Origin: Legionella adelaidensis
Lineage (GTDB): Bacteria > Pseudomonadota > Gammaproteobacteria > Legionellales > Legionellaceae
NCBI RefSeq assembly: GCF_900637865.1
Contig: NZ_LR134422.1
Location: 62,001-126,000 of the forward strand
Direction: 5' to 3'
Length of the DNA stretch: 64,000 nucleotides
Position 1 is the stretch's first letter. Each line of letters starts with the position of its first letter. Under the pieces are notes generated by a model. That model worked only from the letters and a program-made list of their open reading frames with translations, did not search any database and was not told where the DNA came from. Position numbers and translations under genes: made by a program. Shown here in pieces: positions 46,293 through 54,183 of this stretch.

Positions 46293-46416
46293 TCTTACAA
46301 ATTCCAGATTAGTTAGGTGCCATTGTAAAGGACACTAGCGATAGAACGCTATCTGTATAGATAAATTTAATATAATTGCCAACGGACGAGACAGGCAAAA
46401 CTTTGAGAAATATGCC

Positions 46417-46448
46417 AAACAAAGGCTGTAATTAAACAGCCTTTGTTT
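46417..46448. terminator. Strong bidirectional terminator
   Basis: A perfect 13-bp stem (46417-46429 with 46436-46448, loop AATTAA) has T-rich sequence 3' on the plus strand (TTTTTT overlapping its right arm). On the minus strand it lies directly after the DUF3309 gene and should end that transcript. Confidence 0.75.
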
Positions 46449-46458
46449 TTTAAAGCTT

Positions 46459-46617
46459 TTAAAACGGAATTACTTTTAGTAGGAATAAAACAATTAGGAT
46501 TACCAACAACAACCCTACTATACCAGAAGGGCCATATCCCCAAGCTGAGCTATAGGGCCAGGTCGGTAAGGCTCCTAATAAAAGCAAGATTAGAATAATT
46601 AGCAGTACTAAACCCAT
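46459..46617 (-). CDS. DUF3309 small membrane protein
   Basis: A 52-residue protein starting ATG 46615-46617 with a perfect AAGGAG ribosome site. It has two hydrophobic segments (LVLLIILILLLLGALP and IVGLLLVILIVLFLL) joined by TWPYSSAWGYGPSG. This pattern, especially LLLGALPTWP and WGYGPSG, is the DUF3309 family, a membrane peptide common in Proteobacteria and often near stress genes. Function unknown. It ends 11 bases before a strong terminator and stands alone on the minus strand, divergent from the gene at 46981. Confidence 0.9.
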   Translation of the reverse strand: MGLVLLIILILLLLGALPTWPYSSAWGYGPSGIVGLLLVILIVLFLLKVIPF

Positions 46618-46980
46618 TTTAATCTCCTTTTAAAAGAGTTTCTGAAACAACAAATTTACAAATTACTCGTTTATCTATAAAAATCAATTAAATATTACAC
46701 TTTAAGTTTAGTAAGGATTTAAAAAACTTGCCATTTACCTCTAAAAACAATCCATTTTAACCTTTGTCACATGGAGGCAGACATCTCTCGAAGGAGTAAT
46801 AAAATGCACTAATGTCTATATCAGACTCTTGGTGTTTTTTTTAAAATCAAGTTTTGTTGGCAGGATTAATAATTATTGTCTATTTATATATTTATGCTAG
46901 ATTAATTTTGTATGTCGTTCTCATTTAATATTTTTTTCTTTAATTTAAGTTTTAAGGATTTATTACCATAGGAGATTTAA
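46618..46980. other. Gene-free intergenic region with possible stationary-phase promoter
   Basis: About 360 AT-rich bases between two divergent small genes. I see no gene. On the plus strand TTGTCT (46876-46881) followed after 16 bases by TAGATT, within TGCTAGATTAATT, could be a promoter; the GCTAGATTAA stretch is reminiscent of RpoS-type -10 elements. This is weak evidence, read by eye. An ATG near 46803 with a good ribosome-site-like GGAG encodes only two codons. Confidence 0.35.
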
Positions 46981-47064
46981 ATGCTGAAATATATCATTGC
47001 TTGGCTTTTAGGCGTTCCTCTCAGTATATTAGTTTTAATCTGGTTGGTTTCACGAATTTTCTAA
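46981..47064 (+). CDS. Tiny membrane peptide (27 residues)
   Basis: ATG at 46981 is preceded by TAGGAG at a good distance. The reading frame encodes 27 residues that form one hydrophobic helix (YIIAWLLGVPLSILVLIWLV) and end in a stop at 47062-47064. The spacing and ribosome site make it a likely real gene. It is co-directional with the membrane protein at 47110, 45 bases downstream. No homologue is known to me. Confidence 0.65.
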   Translation: MLKYIIAWLLGVPLSILVLIWLVSRIF

Positions 47065-47109
47065 TATTACACACTCTTTCATGTTTTAACTTTTACAAGG
47101 ACTAGTATT

Positions 47110-47727
47110 ATGATTAAAGAAGCCGTAGTTACAACACATGCTCATCATGATCACGCAGCGTGTTTTCATTTTAAACGCATTTCATGGTCTGCAATCTTCG
47201 TTGGCGCTCTCATCGCAATTGGTTTAGGATTTCTTCTAAATCTTTTCGGCATGGCTATCGGGATTACTGCTTTGAATATGGATGACAACGGTGCTTTCAT
47301 GGTCTCTGTTGGGGGATTGATAGCTATTCTAATCGGAGTTATTGTATCCATGTTGGTTGCAGGCTATGCAGCCGGTTACCTCGGTCGTTTATACTGCCCT
47401 CAGAGAAATTTAGGTATATTATATGGCTTTGCTACCTGGAGTCTTGCTTTATTATTAAGCGCTATTCTTGCCGCATACGCTGCTGATTACGTTGCGAATT
47501 ATACTAGTAATTTAACCAACACCAGCGTTGTTGGCTCAAACTCAGATAATACCGCCTCATTACAAACAACCAATACTGATCAAAATCAGAAACCTGCAGC
47601 CAATGTAAAAGCATCACCTGGAACTTTGGCCTGGGGAGCATTTATAGTATTCGCACTCTTTTTCATAGGTGCTTTCTCCTGCTGTGTAGGAGCGCTTTGG
47701 GGTATGTCTTGCAGAAGGGATGATTAA
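47110..47727 (+). CDS. Multi-pass membrane protein of stress islet
   Basis: A 205-residue protein with a His-rich N-terminus (HAHHDHAACFHF), which might bind metal. Four hydrophobic segments follow: about 26-55, 63-90, 98-122 and 168-195. An Asn/Thr/Ser-rich loop lies at about 125-165. I recognise no family; it looks like a small Gly-rich membrane protein (GLGFLLNLFGMAIGI). It lies with the tiny peptide before it and the 45-residue polar protein after it on the plus strand, near CsbD and Ku genes. Confidence 0.72.
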   Translation: MIKEAVVTTHAHHDHAACFHFKRISWSAIFVGALIAIGLGFLLNLFGMAIGITALNMDDNGAFMVSVGGLIAILIGVIVSMLVAGYAAGYLGRLYCPQRNLGILYGFATWSLALLLSAILAAYAADYVANYTSNLTNTSVVGSNSDNTASLQTTNTDQNQKPAANVKASPGTLAWGAFIVFALFFIGAFSCCVGALWGMSCRRDD

Positions 47728-47771
47728 ACAGGGTGAGCGAAAAGCTCACCTCGAAGCGATTGGAGTTTCTT

Positions 47772-47909
47772 ATGCCATACTCATCAAAAAATGAAAAGAA
47801 AAAAAATTCTATCCCTAATGATGATTCCTCAAATCCTGGTAATAAGTACCAAGAAAAAAATCAAAAACCTAAAAATATAGAAAAACCCGGATTAAAAGAG
47901 AAGAAATAA
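47772..47909 (+). CDS. Small Lys/Asn-rich polar protein
   Basis: A 45-residue protein from ATG 47772, preceded by TTGGAG 7 bases upstream. The composition is almost entirely polar (Lys, Asn, Ser, Pro, Glu), so it is probably disordered. It ends 28 bases before a strong terminator hairpin (47938-47959), which supports a real transcript. Function unknown; short disordered proteins are common among stress-induced genes. Confidence 0.6.
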   Translation: MPYSSKNEKKKNSIPNDDSSNPGNKYQEKNQKPKNIEKPGLKEKK

Positions 47910-47937
47910 TTTTACTTATGGGAGTTTTAAATTGAGA

Positions 47938-47968
47938 ACCTGGTTGCATGCAACCAGGTAATTTTTTT
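47938..47968 (+). terminator. Intrinsic terminator
   Basis: A 9-bp stem (47938-47946 with 47951-47959, loop CATG) is followed by TTTTTTT (47962-47968), a textbook rho-independent terminator for the plus-strand genes 47110-47909. It lies directly before the convergent CsbD stop. Confidence 0.85.
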
Positions 47969-48163
47969 CTATAAATCAGTAAAATCTTTCACTGCCTTTT
48001 CTGCCTCTTCCCTTGTATAACCATAATGTTTTTGCAGTTTTCCATATATTTCTTGTTGATTGCCTTCTATGACATCCAAATCATCGTCGGTTAATTTTCC
48101 CCAGGTTTTTTTCATTTTGCCTTTAACTTCTTCCCAACTTCCTTGAAAAATATCCTTATTCAT
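47969..48163 (-). CDS. CsbD-family stress protein
   Basis: A 64-residue protein with the CsbD pattern: DIFQGSWEEVKGKMKKTWGKLTDDDL, then IEGNQQEIYGKLQKHYGYTREEAEKAV. CsbD-like proteins are general stress (for example sigma-B or RpoS) induced, of unknown biochemical role. It starts at ATG 48163 with AGGAG upstream. It is convergent to the preceding transcript and divergent from ku. Confidence 0.93.
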   Translation of the reverse strand: MNKDIFQGSWEEVKGKMKKTWGKLTDDDLDVIEGNQQEIYGKLQKHYGYTREEAEKAVKDFTDL

Positions 48164-48283
48164 AATGTTCTCCTTCCAAATGACCTATTTAAAATATATG
48201 CAATGAATTCAATATTCGCAAAGCAATGAGCAATATTTTAGCTTTAATATATACTTGGATAAGGAGCCACAAAAAGGATTTGT

Positions 48284-49066
48284 ATGCGTGCAATATGGTC
48301 TGGAGCTATTACATTTGGATTAGTGAATATTCCTATAAAAATTTATAGCGCAACAGAAAGTCATTCCCTAAATTTTGATTTATTGCGCAGGAAAGACCTA
48401 TGTCCCGTTAAGTACGCCCGCGTTTGTAGTACCGACGGGAAGGAAGTTGAGTGGGAAGATATCGCCAAGGGCTATGAATACCGCGAAGGAGATTATGTCG
48501 TACTAGAGAAAGATGATTTTGAAAAAGCCAGTCCCGAGAAAACGCATACTATAGACATTACCCAATTTGCCAATGAACAGGAAGTAGATTCTATATTTTA
48601 TGAAACACCTTATTATCTTGAACCGCAAAAAGAGGGACAAAAAGCCTATGCGCTTTTAAGAGAAGCTTTAAAAGAAAGCAAAATGATTGGAATTGGTGAA
48701 TTTGTATTGCGTAACCATGAAAGTCTGGTGGTCCTAAAACCTTATGGTGATCTGATATTATTAAATAAATTGCGCTACAACGATGAAGTGCGCGACACTA
48801 AACATTTAAGTTTAGCAAAAGCGGAACTTATTAATCCAAAAGAATTAAAAATGGCTATGCAACTTATTAATCAATTAAGCGAGTCATTTAAACCCAAAGA
48901 ATTTAAAGATACTTATATTGCTGATTTAAAAAAAATAATTGAAGCCAAGGCCAAGGGCAAGAAAGTTAAAAAAGGTAAATATCTTTCTGATCGCGGTAAA
49001 GTAACCGATATCATGGACTTATTGAAGAAAAGTTTAAAACCGGAAAAAAAAACCAAGCGTGCTTAA
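48284..49066 (+). CDS. ku: Non-homologous end-joining protein Ku
   Basis: Bacterial Ku homodimer binds DNA ends and recruits the ligase LigD. The 260-residue protein has the Ku core: RAIWSGAITFGLVNIPIKIYSATE, GYEYREGDYVVLEKDDFE, DSIFYETPYYLEPQK and ALKESKMIGIGEFVLRNHESL. The Lys-rich C-terminus (PEKKTKRA) is usual. It starts at ATG 48284 with AAAGGA upstream. ligD is not adjacent. It sits in a small islet with a stress protein and membrane peptides, so stationary-phase end repair is plausible. Confidence 0.95.
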   Translation: MRAIWSGAITFGLVNIPIKIYSATESHSLNFDLLRRKDLCPVKYARVCSTDGKEVEWEDIAKGYEYREGDYVVLEKDDFEKASPEKTHTIDITQFANEQEVDSIFYETPYYLEPQKEGQKAYALLREALKESKMIGIGEFVLRNHESLVVLKPYGDLILLNKLRYNDEVRDTKHLSLAKAELINPKELKMAMQLINQLSESFKPKEFKDTYIADLKKIIEAKAKGKKVKKGKYLSDRGKVTDIMDLLKKSLKPEKKTKRA

Positions 49067-49073
49067 CAAGCAT

Positions 49074-49625
49074 TTACCAGATATAAGCAGAGGGATTTTC
49101 TGGACATTCCTTTATTCCGCACTCTTTCAAAGTATAAACAAAGTTTACTACAGTCACTAATAACATTAATGCAAATAATATATTTGCCCAAAAACGAATT
49201 TTTAAAATTTCCTGCGCGGTTTCTTTATATTGTCTATCTACTCCTAACATTATGGTCGCCGCTACGACAATTAGCATAGAGAGAATAAATGACCAGGTAT
49301 AAAGATGAAATCCTAATATGCTCGAACCATATGATCCTGTTCCAGGAACCACATGCAATGCTATTTGTCTTAAAGCAACAAAAGAGGTATATAAAGCGCC
49401 AAGCAATGCAATGGCGTAGTGGCTGGGTCTAAAACCATAACGTAAGTTAAGCAAAAACCCTACAGAAATAATTACAAAACCAACCCGTTGCAATAAACAC
49501 AATGGGCAAGGAAGTTCTGAAAAATAAAATTGAATAAATAAAGATAGCGCCAATAAAAAAAACAACCCTAAAACTGCTAAAGCATTTAGTCCATTCTCCA
49601 GGCCAATTACATTGATTTTTTTCAT
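49074..49625 (-). CDS. dsbB: Disulfide bond formation protein DsbB
   Basis: DsbB re-oxidises periplasmic DsbA and passes electrons to quinones. The 183-residue protein has four membrane helices and the first redox pair in SELPCPLCLLQRVGF (CPLC) near residue 34. The second periplasmic loop, HVVPGTGSYGSSILGFHLYTW, has no Cys, so the canonical second pair is missing; instead the C-terminus has ECGIKECPENPSAYIW. This could be a variant with rearranged cysteines. It follows a small membrane-protein gene on the same strand. Confidence 0.85.
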   Translation of the reverse strand: MKKINVIGLENGLNALAVLGLFFLLALSLFIQFYFSELPCPLCLLQRVGFVIISVGFLLNLRYGFRPSHYAIALLGALYTSFVALRQIALHVVPGTGSYGSSILGFHLYTWSFILSMLIVVAATIMLGVDRQYKETAQEILKIRFWANILFALMLLVTVVNFVYTLKECGIKECPENPSAYIW

Positions 49626-49632
49626 AATATCC

Positions 49633-49797
49633 TTATAAATTTAAATTCAATGATGAAGTGATATGATAAATAAAAGCTATTGTTGATAAAAGGATGGTTA
49701 TATACACGGAGTAAAGGGAAAGCGTTCTCTTGTTAAGCCAAGCTAGTAACAAGACAATGATTAAAAGAATCCAGATTAAAATAATCATTTTTTTCAT
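49633..49797 (-). CDS. Small membrane protein upstream of dsbB
   Basis: A frame of 54 codons starts at ATG 49795-49797 (or the ATG at 49786-49788, which has AGGA 9 bases upstream) and stops at 49633-49635, 7 bases before the dsbB start. It encodes two hydrophobic segments, MIILIWILLIIVLLLAWL and YSVYITILLSTIAFIYHI. The tight spacing to dsbB suggests an operon. I know no homologue, and small size keeps confidence moderate. Confidence 0.6.
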   Translation of the reverse strand: MKKMIILIWILLIIVLLLAWLNKRTLSLYSVYITILLSTIAFIYHITSSLNLNL

Positions 49798-49882
49798 CCT
49801 GAAAGTATTAAACTTAAATTCATCGACCGAATTTAGGTTTAATAAGCATATCAGAAGAGGGGCAAATAAACACCCCTACATC

Positions 49883-50314
49883 TTATTTTGCAAGCGAGCA
49901 TTTTCCTTTTGCAACCGGCGGTGTTTTATTCAAGTATTTACAAATGATAGTAAGTTTTGGTGAAGGCAAACTGGAAGCGTTACTATTTAAACGATTAATT
50001 TCCAATGCCAGTTGCGGCTTAACCAAGTTATACAACATACGTGTTTTATCAAATAGAGTTCCACACCCGCCGACTTTATAAACTGCAGTACACTGTCTAT
50101 TAAAACAATTATGAGTAATATTCGACGAAGTAGAATTAAACTGATTAAACCACGTAAAATAACCAGCCGCTGTTTCTATAGGTTTTTTATTTGCTTTTTC
50201 TTTATAGTTTGCGATAGCGTTTTGGCACTCGAGAATACTTTTATATTCAATGTCATCGGCAAAAAGATTAAAACTTATTAATAAAGAACATACCAAAAAT
50301 ATTTTTTTATACAT
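49883..50314 (-). CDS. Small secreted cysteine-containing protein
   Basis: A 143-residue protein with a signal peptide (MYKKIFLVCSLLISFNLFA) and a mature domain with several Cys residues (SILECQNAI, HNCFNRQC, VGGCGTLF, TIICKYL, KGKCSL) that could form disulfides in the periplasm. I chose ATG 50314 because AGAGGAG lies just upstream and it exposes the signal peptide; the longer frame adds 19 residues. Downstream on the same strand is the small dsbB-linked membrane gene. Function unknown. Confidence 0.75.
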   Translation of the reverse strand: MYKKIFLVCSLLISFNLFADDIEYKSILECQNAIANYKEKANKKPIETAAGYFTWFNQFNSTSSNITHNCFNRQCTAVYKVGGCGTLFDKTRMLYNLVKPQLALEINRLNSNASSLPSPKLTIICKYLNKTPPVAKGKCSLAK

Positions 50315-50376
50315 ACCAGCTCCTCTAAAAATTAAAGAGCAGAGGGTAAGAGCTACTCGAAAAAATTGCAATGCAG

Positions 50377-51465
50377 TTAGGCCTTAATATATTTCTTTTT
50401 TAGAACCATAAAATATGCACTCACATAATCGGGCGTGCCCCGCCAAGTTTTATAACAAATTTCCTTGCTTGGATAGACTCCACTCAAAAAATCAATTTGA
50501 TATAAGTTCTTAGCAAAAGCCCCACCTGTATCAGCAAAAATACCAATTCTTGATAGGGATTTACCTTTGTTATCATTAAATTGAATTAATAAAATTTTTC
50601 CAAGTCCAAACTGCTCAAGATCCGCTGCAAAAGTCACTTCTGGATATACACTAATTTTATATTCGGCATCTTTCCCATAACCTTTTATGCTATTCACTTC
50701 CTTAAAATACCAATAGCGTTCTTGTTCATAAGGACTCTTTTTTCTATCATAAGCGATATTATTCACTCTGCTTACATTATATATTTTCTTATCTTCTCCG
50801 GTATCAACTACGATAGTCCCTTGTAATAAGGCCGCTTCCAGATCTTCTCTTTGCAAATAAACGAGGGGTTTAACCGCTTCTCCTTGCAAGGCTCCTTTTA
50901 AAATTGCTTGTTTGCCATATTGGAAACGTAACAATCCAGGTTTTTTGTTGGCTTCTTCAATCGAGTAATCTTTTTCATCGGCGGGAATACCGTAAAGAGC
51001 ATAGGGGAATTTCTTTGAAGGGATTAACGACCCTTTCGCACTATGAACATAGTAACGCGTCATTAGTATTCGATCAGAAGGTATATTTTTTACTAGTGGT
51101 TTATTTTTTGAAAAAAGCTTTGCTTGCACTAAATCAGGCCGCCACTGAATAAAATCAAAGTGTTCTTTAATAAAATCGGGATCTTTTAACTGGTCTTTAT
51201 GTAAGCAAATAAAATCCAGGGTTGCTTTAAGATCATGCAGGGATATAGGAAGTATTTTACCAGAGTGTATTACTTGTGGATCATAAGCAGAGCCTTTATC
51301 TAAATATTCACGGGTATTTTTTGCGGTTTGGCAAAGTGCTGCCGGATCAGATAAAAATGTGCTGTTAAAATGAGGGCTTTTTTTTACAAAGTTGGGAGCC
51401 GCGATAGCTGAAGCCTGTAGGATGCTATAAAGGCAAAGAAGTAAAATTATTTTTTTTACAAACAA
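50377..51465 (-). CDS. MltA-like protein with C-terminal 3D domain
   Basis: Probable peptidoglycan-active, secreted protein of about 362 residues. The N-terminal segment (KKIILLLCLYSILQASAIA) is a signal peptide. The middle (RYYVHSAKG, YALYGIP, and VVDTGEDKKIYNVSR) and the C-terminal IFADTGGAFAKNLYQIDFLSG resemble the MltA lytic transglycosylase 3D/barwin-like fold, where the Asp of DTGGA is catalytic. I place the start at TTG 51465, with AGGA 7 bases upstream. No lipobox is seen, unlike E. coli MltA. The call is moderate. Confidence 0.6.
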   Translation of the reverse strand: MFVKKIILLLCLYSILQASAIAAPNFVKKSPHFNSTFLSDPAALCQTAKNTREYLDKGSAYDPQVIHSGKILPISLHDLKATLDFICLHKDQLKDPDFIKEHFDFIQWRPDLVQAKLFSKNKPLVKNIPSDRILMTRYYVHSAKGSLIPSKKFPYALYGIPADEKDYSIEEANKKPGLLRFQYGKQAILKGALQGEAVKPLVYLQREDLEAALLQGTIVVDTGEDKKIYNVSRVNNIAYDRKKSPYEQERYWYFKEVNSIKGYGKDAEYKISVYPEVTFAADLEQFGLGKILLIQFNDNKGKSLSRIGIFADTGGAFAKNLYQIDFLSGVYPSKEICYKTWRGTPDYVSAYFMVLKKKYIKA

Positions 51466-51481
51466 TGTTATTTCCTGGTAG

Positions 51482-51502
51482 GTTGGGCCTAATAGGCCCA
51501 AC
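51482..51502. repeat. TTGGGCCT-AAT-AGGCCCAA palindrome
   Basis: A 9-bp stem (51482-51490 with 51494-51502, loop AAT), followed by AATTTTT on the plus strand, lies between the SlyB-like gene and the MltA-like gene, both minus strand. It is related to the palindrome at 10382-10399. It could end the SlyB-like transcript or be a dispersed repeat. Confidence 0.6.
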
Positions 51503-51568
51503 AATTTTTGATGTTATTATTTAAGAAATAATGTTCCGAGGATGGAACTTCAGGTTACGACATTTACC

Positions 51569-51970
51569 TTAAAAATCTTCACTGCCGTCGTCTGGAACTA
51601 CCCTCGTCGTTCTTCCATAAATTACCAATATACGTTGTTTTGTTTTCAATTTAATATCTTCGGCCTGTACTACAGATATTATTCCACCACTATTTAAACG
51701 AATTACATATTCATATCCATGGCTTTTACCTACATTTTCAGAGTAGTTATCCTGGCTTGGAGCGTTCGTAGTAGTTCCAGCAGCCAACATTTCGCTTCGA
51801 CTATGTAAGCGCACAGGTCGCATGGAGATAATAGTTCCCGGCACTACTTTTTTAATTTTCCCTACTTCAGCGGCATCATAATCGCCTATAGCTACTTTCT
51901 TGCTACAACCTGCAGCAAATAAACAACAAAGTAATACGACGATGCCACTTAAAATTTTATGCCTGTGCAT
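51569..51970 (-). CDS. SlyB-like outer-membrane lipoprotein without glycine zipper
   Basis: A 133-residue lipoprotein with lipobox LFAAGC (signal peptide cleaved before Cys22). The N-terminal VGKIKKVVPGTIISMRPVRL and the C-terminal YEYVIRLNSGGIISVVQAED...QRILVIYGRTTRVVPDD match the two halves of the SlyB/Pcp family. The middle Gly-rich zipper is missing and replaced by a short polar loop. Probably an envelope-integrity protein. Transcribed before the MltA-like gene, same strand. Confidence 0.75.
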   Translation of the reverse strand: MHRHKILSGIVVLLCCLFAAGCSKKVAIGDYDAAEVGKIKKVVPGTIISMRPVRLHSRSEMLAAGTTTNAPSQDNYSENVGKSHGYEYVIRLNSGGIISVVQAEDIKLKTKQRILVIYGRTTRVVPDDGSEDF

Positions 51971-52057
51971 TTCTTATCCTCCGATAAAGTGATAAAGTGA
52001 ATTTGCTAAAAATTTTTGCGTAGATAATATCACGCTGTAGCTTTGAAGAGGAGGTTT

Positions 52058-52732
52058 ATGAGAATAGTTTTTTATGCTATTTCATATATAGCCCTACCCT
52101 TTTCCCTCACTATTTTTTCCAACAATACTATGTCTTCACAAAGTAACATCCAGCCAATTAGCCTTGGCACTGAACAAAAGATGCGTTTATATACCTGGAA
52201 ACCCTCTTGCCCTATCAGTTTATCAGATTTACGCGAAGTCTACGTGCCCTTTTGGGGATTTGATAATAAAAAACACAGGGGCGTTTTAATTGTAAATAAA
52301 GAGTTAGCTGAAGAAGTGGTCGACATCTTCACAGCTATCTATGAAGCTAAATTCCCCATCTCCCGGATGGAAATGATAGAAGAATATAAAGGCAACGATG
52401 AAAAATCCATGGCTGCAAACAATACTTCCAGTTTTAACTGCCGTGAAAGAACCTCGAAAAGAGGAGAATATTCTCAACATAGTTATGGCAGGGCGATTGA
52501 TATTAATCCCTTATTAAACCCCTATGTTTCTCAAAATGGGGTACTGCCTGTAGAGGCATTGCAATATGCCAATCGCCGACAAAATTTCCCTGGAAAAATT
52601 GACAAAAAGAGTATTGTTTACAAAGTTTTTACCCAATACGGATGGGACTGGGGAGGTAACTGGCATAATTTAAAAGATTATCAGCACTTTGAAAAACGTG
52701 CGAATAATAAAAAACGAAATCCCTATGGGTAG
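52058..52732 (+). CDS. M15-family D-Ala-D-Ala carboxypeptidase-like peptidase
   Basis: Secreted zinc peptidase of the M15 (VanY/M15_4) type, 224 residues. After a hydrophobic N-terminus (IVFYAISYIALPFSLTIF), the zinc site is visible: SQHSYGRAIDINPLLNPYV with HxxGxAxD near residues 143-151, and the final His in DYQHFEK near 216. I chose ATG 52058 because GAGGAGG lies just upstream. It may trim peptidoglycan stem peptides. It is divergent from the SlyB-like gene. Confidence 0.88.
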   Translation: MRIVFYAISYIALPFSLTIFSNNTMSSQSNIQPISLGTEQKMRLYTWKPSCPISLSDLREVYVPFWGFDNKKHRGVLIVNKELAEEVVDIFTAIYEAKFPISRMEMIEEYKGNDEKSMAANNTSSFNCRERTSKRGEYSQHSYGRAIDINPLLNPYVSQNGVLPVEALQYANRRQNFPGKIDKKSIVYKVFTQYGWDWGGNWHNLKDYQHFEKRANNKKRNPYG

Positions 52733-52756
52733 AACCTCCGTGTTTCTTTAAAGACT

Positions 52757-53245
52757 TTATGAATACCTTTTGTCATCAGATTTTATAAAAATTTGCGTGT
52801 AATATCCCCATCCTTTTTTGCCATGCGCAACCCCTATGCCAGTCAGGTTATAGCGTCCCTCAATATTTCTTCTATGCCCAGGACTTGCTATCCAGGCTTC
52901 TACGAGTTTTTTAGCATTCATTTTATAATAAGCCACGTTTTCAGCAGCTGCCCTGCAGTTTTTTATTTCTTTATAAATATGCTTGATTCGGGTATTGAAC
53001 CATTGATGCCCGAAAGGAATACGTTGGCTAGCCATATCTTGACTGTGTTGAGCAGCTTCTGTTGAAATATTGTTAACCAACCTTAAAGGCGGCAAATGTT
53101 TTTTAGCGCGGTATTGGTTAACATAAAATAGTACCATTTTTTGAAAATGAAGCTCGCTTGATTCGGTAGCCACCATCTTTGAAAACGCAGGTTGAACAAT
53201 ACAAATCGAAAATAGAATTAGAAAAATTCGCACAAAAACTTTCAT
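52757..53245 (-). CDS. CAP-domain (SCP/PR1-like) secreted protein
   Basis: A 162-residue protein with a signal peptide (FVRIFLILFSICIVQPAFS) and a CAP/YkwD domain: VNQYRAKKHLPPLRL, AAQHSQDMASQ, FGHQWFNTRI, AAENVAYY, WIASPGHRRNI and YYTQIFI. The paired His and Glu of the CAP cavity are present. Bacterial CAP proteins are of unknown activity. It is convergent with the M15 gene. Confidence 0.9.
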   Translation of the reverse strand: MKVFVRIFLILFSICIVQPAFSKMVATESSELHFQKMVLFYVNQYRAKKHLPPLRLVNNISTEAAQHSQDMASQRIPFGHQWFNTRIKHIYKEIKNCRAAAENVAYYKMNAKKLVEAWIASPGHRRNIEGRYNLTGIGVAHGKKGWGYYTQIFIKSDDKRYS

Positions 53246-53380
53246 TAGTTAGCTTCTCCGCAATAACAAGGATAGGAATTTTGTGAAAATATTTTACATT
53301 TGTCTATAAATTTCGCCCGCGAAGTGCAAATTCTTTTCAGCATCAATCATTGGCCGTTAGCACCGGCCTACTTCACAATG

Positions 53381-54085
53381 TTACTTTGCAAATTCCATGA
53401 AAACAAAAATTCCCTGGTCCTCTAATACTCTAAATTCTTTCCAACCTTGTTCTAATGCTATCTCTTTAAAAGTAGCCACGGTTTCGGGGAAATCATCTTG
53501 GCGAGGATGTTCCATGCGAATTTTTATTTCCTCACTGCTGTCCGGGAGTGTATCTAGCATCCTTTTTTCTAAATCATTCAACCATTCTTCTCTTGTTTGC
53601 ATAGGCTTCCTTACCCCATCAATGAGTAATAAGTATCCGCCAGGTTTTAATTTATTTTTACAGGCATTAATAAATAAAATTTTATCAGTGATAGAAAGGT
53701 GATGAACGGCATAGCTTGAAAAAATGACATCTACTTCAGAGTGAATTTTCTTTAAAGCAGATAACATATTTTCAGCAATAAATTTTTTCTTCCCCTTCAA
53801 TTTGGATAAATTTTTCTTGGCCAAAGTCAAAACATCTTTAGCGGCATCTATGCCAATGTAATTTTTTATGGGAAATTTTTTAAGAACAGGAGCGATGGTG
53901 CTGGCGTCTCCACAACCTACGTCAATAAAATCAATCGATTCTTCTTTATTGAAATTATTTTTTAAAAAGCTCTCAAAACAACCCATCATCTCATGATGAT
54001 ACAAAGTATTGTTTTTAATCGTTCTTTGATAGCGTTGCCAATTTTCATTAAAATAAGCACTGGCAGAATTGATCTTAGCAGGCAT
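53381..54085 (-). CDS. Class I SAM-dependent methyltransferase
   Basis: A 234-residue cytosolic protein with SAM-binding motif I VGCGDASTIAPVL near residue 58 and IGIDAAKDVLTLAKKN (motif II), then VIFSSYAVHHLS and LKPGGYLLLIDGV near residue 150. The substrate is not readable from the sequence. It stands alone between the CAP gene and the divergent tandem-repeat gene. Confidence 0.88.
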   Translation of the reverse strand: MPAKINSASAYFNENWQRYQRTIKNNTLYHHEMMGCFESFLKNNFNKEESIDFIDVGCGDASTIAPVLKKFPIKNYIGIDAAKDVLTLAKKNLSKLKGKKKFIAENMLSALKKIHSEVDVIFSSYAVHHLSITDKILFINACKNKLKPGGYLLLIDGVRKPMQTREEWLNDLEKRMLDTLPDSSEEIKIRMEHPRQDDFPETVATFKEIALEQGWKEFRVLEDQGIFVFMEFAK

Positions 54086-54183
54086 AGTATTGCTTCCATA
54101 TGTAAAAAATCTATTAATTTTTATTCTATTTTTATATCCATAGCCTATTCTTATATTATTGATTTTAAAAGTAGGTAGATAAA

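Noticed and set aside
46802-46811. ATG with good ribosome-site-like AAGGAG near 46795
   Set aside because: The frame stops after two codons (ATG CAC TAA); it could only be a leader or coincidence.
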